DNA of 64,000 nucleotides, from positions 201,088,978 through 201,152,977 of the forward strand of contig CP136066.1 of NCBI GenBank assembly GCA_032622095.1, written 5' to 3'. The stretch's first letter is position 1. Each line of letters starts with the position of its first letter. Shown here piece by piece: positions 33,466-45,261 of the stretch. Source of the stretch: Siphonodentalium dalli (taxonomy: Eukaryota > Mollusca > Scaphopoda > Gadilida > Siphonodentaliidae). A model generated the notes under the pieces. That model was not told the DNA's origin. It was given only the letters and a program-made list of their open reading frames with translations, and ran no database searches. The position numbers and the translations under genes are program-made.

Positions 33466-34618
33466 ATAACTCCACGGATGTCCGGCTAACTCAGTTATTT
33501 TTCACGAGATGGTTCCATGGAATTATATACATTTATCTCAAGGTTCAAATAACATTATATATAAAGTCTACGCCTTTCTTTCCAACTCTCAGCTTAATAG
33601 TCCTCATTTGTTGGGCTGGTGCTCTCTAAGTGAACAATAGGTGCTGGGGCAATTCAAGTTCAATACATTACTTTAGATCTCTTATATTTTCATCAATAAA
33701 CTCATCACATTCTCAACTCGATCCAACAATACACAATCATCGATCTGCCAACTATAGATGGTCCCATCTATAGCATTTAATCTCGTACATGTTCATATAG
33801 GTAGATGTGTAGATGTAGATATGTAGACTCTACAAACACAAATAAACAAGTCCTAATTTCCAGATTAAGGGAAGAGGTATACCTCCCAACATACAGACAT
33901 AATACACCCTTACACAATCATACTACTAGTTATATAGAATAACCTATACACACATAAGGGGATATATTAATGCTCCTGTCAGAGACTTTCTACAAACTAC
34001 TACTACTTGAAGTTTCACAAACACAAAGTATAGATGAATATGTTATAACTATAAATATACAATTAAATGAGAATTAATTATAGTTTACCATATTATAAAG
34101 TGAACTATCCATAATTATAAAACGGACATATTCCAACTATGGAGAATCACAAGTGGATCTCTATTGACGACAATAGGAAAAATCGGTTAAAATATTTATA
34201 TTTGAAACGAACATAAAAGTACAATGAACATACCTAAACGATGAGTTTTGAATCTGAATGTCTCCTTGTACTTGTAGAATAGTTTAGCAAACAATAATAG
34301 AACTTTAGTTCCATTATTTAACTGTTTATTAGAGTTTGTTGAAAACACAGCACCTAGATTTCAACAATGAAAACCAACTGACATTTCGCGGTTAAACCAA
34401 TCCATCCCAATTAAAAGTATTGGGCTGACTTAGGTTTTAGCGCGAAACTAAATATTAAAGCAATACGATTTGTTTATGAGGGATATTGAAGTGCAGTTAA
34501 GATTAATTACGGACTAATTAAGTGTTAAAGAGTTAGTAAGACATGCACATGCAGATATTATTAAAATCCTACATTTAATGCATTATTTACCTTTACATGT
34601 AAATATATCACCGCCATA
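33466..34618 (-). repeat. 3' LTR of the Ty3-like element
   Basis: 1,153 bp, from ATAACTCCACGGATG to TCACCGCCATA in plus-strand reading. On the element strand it begins TATGGCGG where the partner begins TGTGGCGG, so the usual TG start has been lost by one substitution. Confidence 0.93.
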
Positions 34619-34632
34619 TTCTCCCCCCTCTT
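34619..34632 (-). promoter_or_regulatory. Polypurine tract
   Basis: On the minus strand AAGAGGGGGGAGAA lies directly before the 3' LTR. This is the expected primer for plus-strand DNA synthesis. Confidence 0.8.
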
Positions 34633-35526
34633 AAAACAATAAATTACATTCTTGTAATTTCACTTACAACCTGCAACGTTCCAAAGAAACCTGCAATGAC
34701 CTTAGAAATAAAATCATACCTGTACCTGCTATCCAGCCAAATAAACCATTCTATAACACCAACTGCATTGCTATACTTAAGAGGGTAACAAAATTATAAT
34801 CGGAAGAGATAAAGTTCTCAACCTGCACCCATAACAAGGATAGGTAATATCCTATAACCGTATTAGGTAATTACGATCTGTAATTAAATAAACTATTTAT
34901 ATACATAAAACATCTCAATCTGTGGTGGTATATCAACCTGTAACATCCGTAATTAAAATTAAAACATATTGCACTTTTCCCATATTGCATCTATGGATAG
35001 TAATCTAATATAAGACTGCTATTTTGTCAATCATATCTAAAATCTAATTTGTATTAACAATTTTAGCAACATTTTAAGACATAAGTAGGCCTGAGTTCAT
35101 GGCAGGGTATAGCAATAATACCTTACAACATGAGTAAAACTTGCACAGCTGAACCAATATCCACCATGACCAAGTATTTAACATACTGAAAATGTTAGTA
35201 CAAAATATAATTATTATCAGAAATTCTAATTCTAATTAATCAACTGCTTGTCTTTAAGAACAGTGGCTTTCGAAGAGTATAGCCTGGGGCACCCTAGCTG
35301 ACTCAGCTACTGACCACTGCCTTTAAATATAACTATAAGAAAGAAATTCTAATTAATCAACTGCTTGTCTTTAAGAACAGTGGCTTTCGCAGAGTATAGT
35401 CTGGAACACCCTAGCTGACTCAGCTACTGACCACTGCCTTTAAATATCTGAAATAATCCTACAGCGATTAATTAGTGCAAGATAATTAGAAATTATACCA
35501 TATAGTGGACAACAAGGCATACAACA
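34633..35526 (-). other. Noncoding 3' region of the element
   Basis: About 900 bp between integrase stop and polypurine tract. It contains a tandem duplication of about 115-120 bp (about 35223-35333 and 35343-35453) sharing AATTAATCAACTGCTTGTCT and AGCTGACTCAGCTACTGACC. No frame of note. Confidence 0.7.
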
Positions 35527-37230
35527 TTATTTTAAAATAGCTGAAAACATTTCATGAATTTGAAGTGGCGACATGCTACAAAGTAAGTCTTTGTTTGTTA
35601 ATCGTTTGAGTAGTTCAGATTTGGTAATAAAATCTTCACTTTCCTTCGGCACCTGCAAAGAATGTACATAATCTCCTGATTCCTTCCAGAGGGGTGGTCT
35701 ACGGGGTCGGCCAGACCGCCTGGGTCCTACATCCTCTTCAACCGCTACATTTTCAGAAGAAATATCTGAAACAATATCCCTAACCCCTGCATCACCTGAA
35801 ACAACTTCCTCAACTACAACATCAGTACTGCTCTCCTCAACAACTCTACTACTGGGCCCATCTTCTGATCTGCTGTGCATAATGTCACCAACAGAATTAT
35901 CAACATCATCAACACTTTCATTATTTCCAAGATGCGCATCTGCTACACTTTCTTGTTCCACCTGATTCTCTTCAATAAGAGAAACATGATCGTCATCATC
36001 TGGAACATTTTGTTCTCTGAAAATACTAGAATCGTCACTCTGGTCATCAGGAACAATAATATGATCCGCCTCGTTAGCAGTAGATATAACTGCTCTTTGC
36101 ATTATCTCCAGAACATAATCATGTTCATTATATTCAGGTGATTCTAAAACAAAATGTTTCTTATGTTTTATATCAGGATTACATTCAACTTCATTTCCTA
36201 CAACAACATCAGGTTTGTTTAAAACAATATCAGGACCATCTTTCACATCTTCTTTATCTATATCTATAGGTAAAGATCCAATTGGAAGTAAATGATTCCG
36301 ATGAAGGGTTCTCTCCTTGCCATCATCACTAACAACAGTGAAAACTGGTATATTCCCATTCGGCTGTCCTGTAACATAGTAAACTTCCTTATCAAATCGA
36401 TCCCCTAACTTATGTCTGCCGTCAAAAGCTAAAGTTTTCACTAAAACGGAATCACCAACAGACACAGTAGCCGCTCTTGCCTTCTTATCGAAGTTATGTT
36501 TCTGACGCTCTTTTGCCTTCGATGCAGCTTCAGAAGCTAAATTAAAAGAGTAAGTGAGTCTTTCTTTTAAATCTGAAACATATTCTGGAATAGAAACATT
36601 AACAACTTCATCATCATTTAAAATCAATTTATCAAAACCACACAAAACATCAATCGGTAACTTTGGGTCTCTTCCAAACATCAGTTTAAAAGGAGCATAT
36701 CCTGTCGTCTCATGTCTTGTGCAATTGTATGCATGTACTAAAGGTCCTATAAAACTCTTCCAATCCTTCTTCTCCTCTGTCTCCAATGTACCTAACATAC
36801 TCAATAAAGTTCTGTTAAATCTTTCACATTGTCCATTTCCCATGGGATGACAAGGGGTAGTTCTACTTTTCTGTATTCCACACAACCTGCAAAGTTCTTG
36901 TATTAAATCAGACTCAAAGTTGGCACCTTGGTCACTGTGTATCCTATTAGGAAAACCATAATATACAAAGAACTGGTTAAAAAGTACATCTGCGGTTGTC
37001 TTCGCCGTCATGTTCTTGGTAGGAAATGCTTGAGAAAATTTGGTAAAATGATCTGTGATAACAAGTAAATATTGGTAACCTCCTTTGCACATTTCAACAG
37101 TTAAATAATCTATACAAACAAGTTCTAAAGGCTGTGACGTGGAAATGGAAACAAGATTGGCCATGGAACCCGTCGGAGATTTACGTCTCAGACAGCGAGG
37201 ACACTGCTGAATGTAATTCTCCACCGCAGT
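35527..37230 (-). pseudogene. Integrase of the Ty3-like element
   Basis: It inserts the element cDNA into the host genome. The frame starts within the zinc finger (CPRCLRRK supplies the CxxC half). It has the DDE core: D in VCIDYLTVE, D in IHSDQGANFE and E in NGQCERFNRTLL. After ETTGYAPFKLMFGRDP comes a VGDSVLVKT...HKLGDRF C-terminal domain, then a long acidic tail and RRSGRPRRPP near the end, then the stop at 35527. The histidine half of the finger (HPGRERTISLIKERLYWPG) lies in the preceding frame, so a one-base-type shift at about 37225-37232 splits the finger. The acidic tail of roughly 200 residues is longer than in many relatives. Confidence 0.92.
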
Positions 37231-39480
37231 CTATTCCAGGCCAATACAAACGCTCTTTAATCAAAGATATGGTTCTTTCTCTTCCAGGATGACCTATATC
37301 TGAATGTAAAGACTTTAAAACTGTGGGAATAAAAGATGACGGAATAACAAGTTGTAAATGTTGGTTACCATTTAACTGGGTTTCTCTGTATAAAACACCT
37401 CTCTGAAATTTCAACGTGTCAAAATGTCTAAAATACGTTGAATGTTCCCTTGTCATCGGTAAAGAATTTCTACTCGGCTTAACACCTCTTCTCACCGCCT
37501 TCATCCATGGACCTAAAACAGAATCCTTCTCTTGCATTCGCCTCCAATCAACTGGTGTCATCACCTCAATATCTGTGCTAAAACTATCTTGCAATGTATC
37601 AGCCACATTTGCTGTCATACAAAGAGAATGCACAAATGGTTCTGAAATCTTTAAACCATTACAAATAGCTGTAATAGAATGAGATTGAATTTTCTCTATT
37701 TGAGAATCATCTCCATCATGTGTCCTTCTGGATAAAGCATCAGCAGCTGCATTTGACTTGCCAGGGCGATAAAAAATTTCAAAGTCAAATGTGCTGATCG
37801 CCGCCAACCATCTATGTGAAGTAGCATCAAGTTTAGCACTGGTAAGAACATAAGTTAACGGATTTGAATCTGTATATACAACAAATTTATGATTAAAAAG
37901 ATAATCATAAAATTTCTCCGTTATCGCCCACTTCAGTGCTAAAAACTCCAATTTGTGTGCAGGATATGATTTCTCTGCTACAGTGGTACCTCTGCTTGCA
38001 TAAGCAATAACCCGAAGAACACCGTCTTGCTTCTGGTATAATATTCCACCCAGACCATGAGAACTCGCATCAGTCTGTAGTTCAAATGGGAGGGAGTAGT
38101 CAGGAAATCCTAAAATGGGTGGGGAAATAAGACATTCTTTCAGACGAGAGAAAGCATTTTCCTCTTCTTCACCCCAACTCCATTTTCCAGTATAATTTGA
38201 TTTCTTCTTGCTTTTCTGCTTTCCTTGGTTAGTTGGGGGTAAAAGATCTGTAAGGGGTTTAGCGATTTGTGAAAAACTTTTCACATATTTACGGTAATAC
38301 CCAGCCAAACCTAAAAAATTTCTAACATCCTTTGGGGTCTTTGGAGTCGGCCAATCTACAATTTTAGAAATTTTAGAATGGTCGACAGCTATGCCCTCTT
38401 CTGAAATTGTGTGTCACAAATATTTCAACTTTCGGCTAAAAAGTGAACATTTTGAAGTAGATAACTTTAAATTACAGTCTTTTAGTCTTTGAAATACTAA
38501 TCTTAACTGGTCAATCATCTCTGAAAAACTATTTGCTGAGATACAAATATCATCCAAGTATATGTAACAAATTTTATTGCATAATCCATCTAAACAGTGT
38601 TCCATCATTCTCTGGAAACTTGCAGGAGATCCTTTCATTCCTTGTGGAACTCTCTGAAATTCATAAAAACCAAGATTACCTGCTGTAAAGGCTGTATATT
38701 TCTTATGTTCTTCAACAACATCCTGTTGGAAAAAACCACTACGAAGATCAAGAGAGCTGAAAAATCTGGAATTGGCTAAATTATCTAAAATTTGTTCTAT
38801 CAATGGTAAACAGTAAGCATCTGATATTGTCTTTTTATTAACATCGCGATAATCAATGCAAAGCCTCCGCTTTCCACTCGCACGGCGACAAATAACAACA
38901 TTAGAACAATATGGGCTATGTGAGCGTCGAATAATTCCAGCTGCTAAAAGTTGTTGTATATAATCTCTGACTTCATCAACTAATCCTGGTGCAATCCGTC
39001 TCGGCCGCTGCTTCACTGGCTTATCATCAGTCAAATGTATTGCATGCTTTACACCAGAATAGTAACCTAAGTCGAAATCATTAAGTGAAAATATACCTGA
39101 AAATTCTTTAACTAAATCAACTGCTTGCTTCAGCTCATCATGCGTTAAAGAATCAGAATTAAGATTAAGTTGATTCAAGATGGGTGACTCTGCATCATCT
39201 TTCTTCTCCAAATCGCCTTCAACTTTGACAGGTTGAATACAGAAAATAACAGAATTTGGAGCAATACTAATTGTCCTTGTCGTTAGATTGCTCAAATGGA
39301 CTGGAACATGCTCAACTTTATTGCTGTTATAATTCAAAATAAAAGGAGCAATCTCAATTCCATCCATTTTGGAATCATCTGTAAAAGATTGAAATATTGC
39401 ACAAGTTGGATTATATGGAACTTTGTGGTCAACATAACCTAACAAAGTTTTGGAAGTATTTGGATGCAGTATCACATGAT
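37225..39480 (-). pseudogene. Reverse transcriptase and RNase H of the Ty3-like element
   Basis: It copies element RNA into DNA. The RT part (38414-39480) has RPRRIAPGLVDEVRDYIQQL, CIDYRDVNKKT, SSLDLRSGFFQ and the catalytic YLDD in ICYIYLDDICIS. A TGA at 38414-38416 replaces a codon in KLKYL*HTISEEG, where the family usually has YLG; the frame then continues unchanged. RNase H follows with LQTDASSHGLGGIL, EFLALKWAI, YTDSNPL and ADALSRR. The N-terminal side also shifts frame against protease near 39480-39500. Key catalytic residues are otherwise present. Confidence 0.93.
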
Positions 39481-40014
39481 CCGGGCAGAACTCTTGACAA
39501 CACCTAAATTAAAATTATTTCTCTTGAGTTCCCTGTCCCTAAATGAAAGACACCTAAAAGTAAAATACCATGGTGTATCAAGGTCAGCTTTCTGTAAAAA
39601 TCTCTGTCCATTCTGCTTCTCTACATGTGTCATAAATGTTTTAAGTATATTAGTACCTAAAAGAACAGGAGTCTGAACATTAAATATGCTATCAGGCACT
39701 ATAAGAAAAACACAAGGTTGAGAATCAATACCGGTAAATCTGGGAATAGAAATATTAGATTGAATAAATCCAAGATATTCCAAGTCCCGTCCATCAGCGC
39801 ACTCAATATTGAGTACAGATTGTAATGATTCAATTGGAATATGACTAAGTCTTTTCCTGTAAAAAGACTCACAAATGGTACTAACTGTACTGCCTGTATC
39901 CATTAAGGCTTTACATGTGTATCCTGAAATAACAATATTAGATTCAGAAATATCACCATGTAGACCAACAGGGGTCTTATGGAGGGAACGCTGTCCCGAC
40001 CATCTATGGCCGAC
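39472..40014 (-). pseudogene. Aspartic protease of the Ty3-like element
   Basis: It would cleave Gag and Pol. The frame opens just after a TGA at about 40014 and contains GDISESNIVISGYTCKALMD followed by the catalytic MDTGSTVS motif, then VFLIVPDS...PVLLGTNILK, a retropepsin flap and C-terminal pattern. It ends at a TGA (39472) overlapping the RT frame by one codon. The RT frame upstream reads CPDHVILHPNTSK, so a single-base indel probably separates protease from RT. Programmed shifting cannot be ruled out. Confidence 0.82.
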
Positions 40015-40033
40015 CCGTCACCATAGATGGAAG

Positions 40034-41190
40034 CTAGTTTTTTCCTTCTATATAACCACGCCCTCTGGAAGGAGCGCCTCTGGACTTCCTACAAAATGGA
40101 GGTTTATGAAATTCATTACAGCCATAGCATTTTGGTAGCTGTGGAGTAAGTCTTTCATTATTATTATTATAGTTAGATTTATAACTACTCTCTTGTTCCC
40201 GATAAGAATCATCTGCAGCATTATATCTGCCATTTCGCTGTGGATTAATACCTCTGCCTCGTCCACCACGATATCCTCTACCAGAGCCTCTATCATATTG
40301 TCTGTCATGATTAAATGCAGCATCACTAAATGAAGCAGACTTATTTTCAAGTCTGTGAACTTTCTGTGTAAGTTCAGAAATTTGTTTCATGATAGTGTCA
40401 AGTTTGTCACCATCTGAAACAGAAACAGAAGCTTTGCATGCACCTGCGACAGAAGATTTAGGTTTAGCATGTTCTTTCTCGATCAACCTGAGTGAGGAAA
40501 GAAATTCGTTGAATGATTTGCATTCTTTCAGTCGGTATGCAGAAAGATCTTTCAAATCTTGATGCAAACCTTCATAAAATCGATTTTTTAGTAAATCGTC
40601 AACTGTGTTGGGAACCATGTGTTTCAAAGTTGTCGTCTTAGAGAAAAGTTCCTCAAGACGTGTTCCCCATTCTACGACTGACTCAGACTGTCCTTGTGTC
40701 GCACTGAAAAATGTCCTATTAAACTCTCATCAGATTGAATGTCACCATATAAATGCTGAAATGTTTCTAAGATTGTGTGAACATTAACATCTTTCCCTAA
40801 CGTCATCAAAACTCGTGCCGCTTCACCTCTCAACGATTTCCGGATGGCAAACAAATTTTCTGTCCCTGAAAAATTTGATTCCATCATACACTCAACCTCA
40901 AACTTCCACATATTATATGTCGTGTCAGACTTCTGGTCCCCTGAAAATTGTGTTATATGTGGGGGATTCTTTACCACAATCGGTCGTTCCCGACGTTCAT
41001 CACGATACTGATGTTCCTCATGCTCTGGATTACTTTTGGTTTCAACCTTTGGTTTAACCTGTATAGCCTGAAACCATTTATGAAAATCTTCAGAAGAGTC
41101 AACATTAGGGTTAAAACCCAATTTTTGGAAACCTTCCATAATATTTGACAATGTTTTGTCTGGATCTGTAGCTTCCGCCTCACCTGGCAT
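40034..41190 (-). pseudogene. Gag of the Ty3-like element
   Basis: Gag forms the particle that packages element RNA. The start at 41190 gives MPGEAEATDPDKTLSNIMEG. A capsid-like region (MWKFEVECMMESNF...EAARVLM) runs to about 40715, where the frame shifts from GHFSVRHKD to FFSATQGQSE and continues ESVVEWGTRLEEL to the stop at 40034. Near the end are a GRGYRGGRGRG basic stretch and a zinc-knuckle-like CYGCNEFHKPPFC (C-x2-C-x3-H-x4-C, one residue short of the usual x4). One frameshift makes it a pseudogene. Confidence 0.85.
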
Positions 41191-42357
41191 TTTGTATTCA
41201 AATTAAATAATCAGAATAAAAATGAAAATTTCAGCTTAAAATGTGTAATAACGTAATTACCAATTAACTCTCAGGAGAAATAGTAAACCTGAAATATCAT
41301 ATTAAATTAATAATTAAATATTTCAATATATGACTCACCGCAATTAACGATGGGGGAGAATACTGTAAGACGATTGACTTCCTAAGTTCTAAACTTAACG
41401 TCGTACAAGTTAAATTTAGCAGTAAACATACAACATAGTTCAGTGGTTAGTAACAATTAGTGCAGGGGGACTAAGAAAATGTATCACAGCTAGGTTATAA
41501 CAAAAAATAAATTTATAGAAAATTTACGTCAGAAAAAAGTTTTTGCAGCAAGGGGTTAAGATTTGGCCAAAGTACAAATTTGACTAATATCTTAAACTTT
41601 AGGGAATTTAGATTTATATCTTATAAACCTATTTATTTCCTATATTGATGCCTAAATTTACATCCAGACTATGCCTATTTATAACTAAAGTTAAGATTTA
41701 TATGGCCATAATACAAGATACAAGCTTTCTCAGATATTGTTTACACAAAAACACCTGAAAATGACGTATGCGGAAATGCACTAAATTGCAAATTTGACCT
41801 CTTGACGTCACGGGATTTCCGTTCTAAATATAGCTACACATATTGAGTTCATAAACAACACAGATAAGTCTATCTAAATGCTGCAAATTATCCACACAGT
41901 TCACCGTTCAATCACCAACGTATTCCTAGCAGTTAGGATACGTGAAAGAGTATTTAATTCAGTTTTAACACAGAAAGTTTATCACAGAAAGTTCCTCACG
42001 CAAGTCGGTCACAACAGAAAATCTAATTTTACCGAAGCTCATTTCCTTCGCAAAGTCACGCTCTCCAAAATGTTCCTACACGCTTCCGTTCCACTCCAAC
42101 GTTCTATAACTTACTGTCCGTTAATCCTCTTACCGGAAAACCATTGTCAGTCGAAATACTGGCATTTTGAAGCAGTTTCTTCACATAAATCTTATCAAAA
42201 CACACTCGTTTTGAAACCGGAAGTGCACCGACAAACACTCTTGACACAGATAAACATTTGAGCTGGAGTTCCCAAATATACAGTTACACTTCGAATCCAA
42301 CACACAAATCAACCGAACTTGATTCTTTGAATAAAATACATCACTCGGCGTAAACAA
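41191..42357 (-). other. 5' leader of the Ty3-like element
   Basis: About 1.2 kb between primer-binding site and Gag start, without a convincing frame. A plus-strand 127-codon frame (41878-42261) is antisense and unrecognised. Confidence 0.6.
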
Positions 42358-42359
42358 GG

Positions 42360-42377
42360 TTCTACCACGGGGCGCCA
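42360..42377 (-). promoter_or_regulatory. Primer-binding site
   Basis: On the minus strand, two bases after the 5' LTR, TGGCGCCCCGTGGTAGAA begins with the TGG expected to pair with a tRNA CCA end. I did not assign the tRNA. Confidence 0.75.
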
Positions 42378-42379
42378 AT

Positions 42380-43532
42380 ATAACTCCACGGATGTCCGGC
42401 TAACTCAGTTATTTTTCACGAGATAGTTCCATGGAATTATATACATTTATCTCAAGGTTCAAATAACATTATATATAAAGTCTACGCCTTTCTTTCCAAC
42501 TCTCAGCTTAATAGTCCTCATTTGTTGGGCTGGTGCTCTCTAAGTGAACAATAGGTGCTGGGGCAATTAAAGTTCAATACATTACTTTAGATCTCTTATA
42601 TTTTCATCAATAAACTCATCACATTCTCAACTCGATCCAACAATACACAATCATCGATCTGCCAACTATAGATGGTCCCATCTATAGCATTTAATCTCGT
42701 ACATGTTCATATAGGTAGATGTGTAGATGTAGATATGTAGACTCTACAAACATAAATAAACAAGTCCTAATTTCTAGATTAAGGGAAGAGGTATACCTCC
42801 CAACATACAGACATAATACACAATTACACAATCATACTACTAGTTATATAGAATAACCTATACACACATAAGGGGATATATCAATGCTCCTGTCAGAGAC
42901 TTTCTACAAACTACTACTGCTTGAAGTTTCACAAACACAAAGTATAGATGAATATGTTATAACTATAAATATACAATTAAATGAGAATTAATTATAGTTT
43001 ACCATATTATAAAGTGAACTATCCATAATTATAAAACGGACATATTCCAATTATGGAGAATCACAAGTGGATCTCTATTGACGACAATAGGAAAAATGGG
43101 TTAAAATATATATATTTGAAACGAACATAAAAGTACAATGAACATACCTAAACGATGAGTTTTGAGTCTGGATGTCTCCTTGTACTTGTAGAATAGTTTA
43201 GCAAACAATAATAGAACTTTAGTTCCATTATTTAACTGTTTATTAGAGTTTGTTGAAAACACAGCACCTAGATTTCAACAATGAAAACCAACTGACATTT
43301 CGCGGTTAAACCAATCCATCCCAATTAAAAGTATTGGGCTGACTTAGGTTTTAGCGCGAAACTAAATATTAAAGCAATACGATTTGTTTATGAGGGATAG
43401 TGAAGTGCAGTTAAGATTAATTACTGACTAATTAAGTGTTAAAGAGTTAGTAAGACATGCACATGCAGATATTATTAAAATCCTACATTTAATGCATTAT
43501 TTACCTTTACATGTAAATATATCACCGCCACA
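42380..43532 (-). repeat. 5' LTR of the Ty3-like element
   Basis: 1,153 bp, the same length as the other LTR with about 16 single-base differences. It begins TGTGGCGGTGATAT on the element strand and ends GGAGTTAT. The TGACT duplication follows at 43533-43537. Confidence 0.93.
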
Positions 43533-43769
43533 TGACTAGATCATGTGACTATATATTATGAAAATGAATGTTAATAAAAACTTTGGCACTCTGCCTATAT
43601 ATCCCTTGAAATGTGATTATGTTGACACATTTCTTGATTAATGACACTTATATGATAAATTCAAATAGTATCGTTATGTCATTATGCACTGTTCTATTCA
43701 AATATCGCGCAATAAATTATGATAATGCAGGATAATGAGCTATTTGGTTGCTCAATTGATAATTTTCTC

Positions 43770-44260
43770 AAATTTAAGGGGGGTGGGTGTCCAAAACTGA
43801 CCGGAAAAAACTTCCTGAAACGGAAAAAAGGGGGGGGGGGTCCAAAATTGCCTGAAAAAAAGGCCGGAAACGGAAGAAATTGGGTGGGTGGGTCCCCCGA
43901 GGCAGGAAAAAAATAAAATGATCAATACGTGCCTGGAAATGTTTTCCGACCCCCCCTGGTTGGACTAAGTTTTTTATTCGAAACATGTTGAATGGTTATC
44001 ATTTATCACTCTCATAGTCGAGCTTGGCGGTTTTGAACATTATATACGAAATTTTTTTTACTTTTAGATGACCGACCACCGAACCGCCAAGCTCGAATTT
44101 TAAATCAAAATATGAAGCTGAATTTTCGCCGATTCCTCGTTTCTAAAACAAGTTCCAGCTAGTTTTTATGTAAAAACGTGTAAAATGATCATCACCTGCC
44201 TTAAAAACTGCCAAGCTTGCATTTCAGCCACTCTCCCCAAAGTCCAGTTTCCTATGTGCC
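43770..44260 (-). repeat. GGGGGGTCGGAAA dispersed repeat, copy 3
   Basis: Reverse-strand copy of the 30990-31470 repeat: AGTGGCTGAAATGCAAGCTT (about 44213-44232), two GAGCTTGGCGGTT modules (44020-44100), then GTCGGAAAACATTTCCAGGC (about 43932-43951) and C/G-runs with CCCACCCACCC. Confidence 0.6.
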
Positions 44261-44548
44261 TTGAGAACAATTCCCGCACTAAAAACTTAATGACATAATG
44301 GAGGATCAGAACGGTAGTTTTGTTGACAATTTTCGCAAGCAACTTGTCAAATTGGAGCAAATTAGAACTCTTGTGTCTGACTTGCCATGTGTGATTTCCG
44401 TCCATGTGCATTTTGACTGTTGTGTTTATAAAATAATCGGAGAACCGATTCACACAGTTTCGAAATATAGTTCTTCCGTTTTAGTGGGACTTTACAAACG
44501 TAAAGTTCAAAATTTATACAAATTTTGTTTGATTTTTTGTGTGCTTAA

Positions 44549-45131
44549 AGGGGTACTGTACGCCATTTTCATTAAATTTCGGGTGACAACAACGATCTAA
44601 TATCGATAATATATAGAAACATAAGTAATTTGAGTCGAAGATGTATTATGTAAACGATCAGGTTAATAGGCTATCTTAAAATTTAATAATTTAAAAGTTA
44701 ATAATTTGATATAAATTGAATTTATGACTGGAGCCATAAAATGGCGTCAATTAAATTACGAATTACCGTAATCAAAAACAGTAATTGAGGGATACTGGAT
44801 TGTTAAACCAATCGCACACACGATCACTTAAAATATTATGATGATACGGGGAGAACACTCAAGCCACTCACTGACTAGCGACGATACAATAACTTAAATG
44901 ATTATATGGGACTAGTATGCATATAATATAACTTTTATTTGATTCATTTGGTTGAAAACTTTACAAAAATTACCCGACAACGACAATTTGTATTTTTGCA
45001 TTCCGGTAAATTTGTCATCCGTAACATGACTTCGTACTCAACAGACTTTCAAATAATGGAAAAATTGTTACCTTATTCTCCGACTCGGAGACTATAGAAA
45101 CCAACAACAACATTTGGCGTACATTACCCCT
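44549..45131. mobile_element. TTAA-flanked MITE, family A, 583 bp
   Basis: TTAA (44545-44548) precedes AGGGGTACTGTACGCCA. The right end, TGGCGTACATTACCCCT, is followed by TTAA (45132-45135). Ends and duplication match the 346-bp copy at 57629-57974. TTAA target duplication points to a piggyBac-type transposase acting in trans. No transposase frame is present. Confidence 0.75.
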
Positions 45132-45261
45132 TTAACAAGAGCAGTATATTGCTCTGTTCGCTTAGTATATATCTTAATTTCGCGGAAGTCCACCAAATGT
45201 TCTCTGGCGGAAGGTGGAGCGAACAAGTCAGATTTTATTTGGCTTAATTAGTTCCTTTTTG

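Larger units (their letters stand above)
33466..43532 (-). mobile_element. Complete Ty3-like LTR retrotransposon, 10,067 bp
   Basis: The element lies on the minus strand between two 1,153-bp LTRs. On that strand the order is 5' LTR, primer-binding site, long leader, gag, protease, reverse transcriptase, RNase H, integrase, noncoding 3' region, polypurine tract, 3' LTR. I count about 16 differences between the LTRs by eye (about 98.6% identity), so the insertion is fairly young. Despite this, gag, the protease-RT junction, the RT-RNase H junction and the integrase finger each carry a frameshift or stop, so this copy cannot make its own proteins. The order RT-RNase H-integrase and the D-D-E integrase identify it as Ty3/gypsy type. 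Confidence 0.95.

Noticed and set aside
35875..36141. Plus-strand frames across the LTR element (also 36554-36850, 41878-42261)
   Set aside because: Antisense shadows of integrase, or frames in the noncoding leader.
39472..39500. Programmed frameshift between protease and reverse transcriptase
   Set aside because: No clear slippery heptamer was seen, and other lesions in the copy make a mutation more likely; it cannot be excluded.
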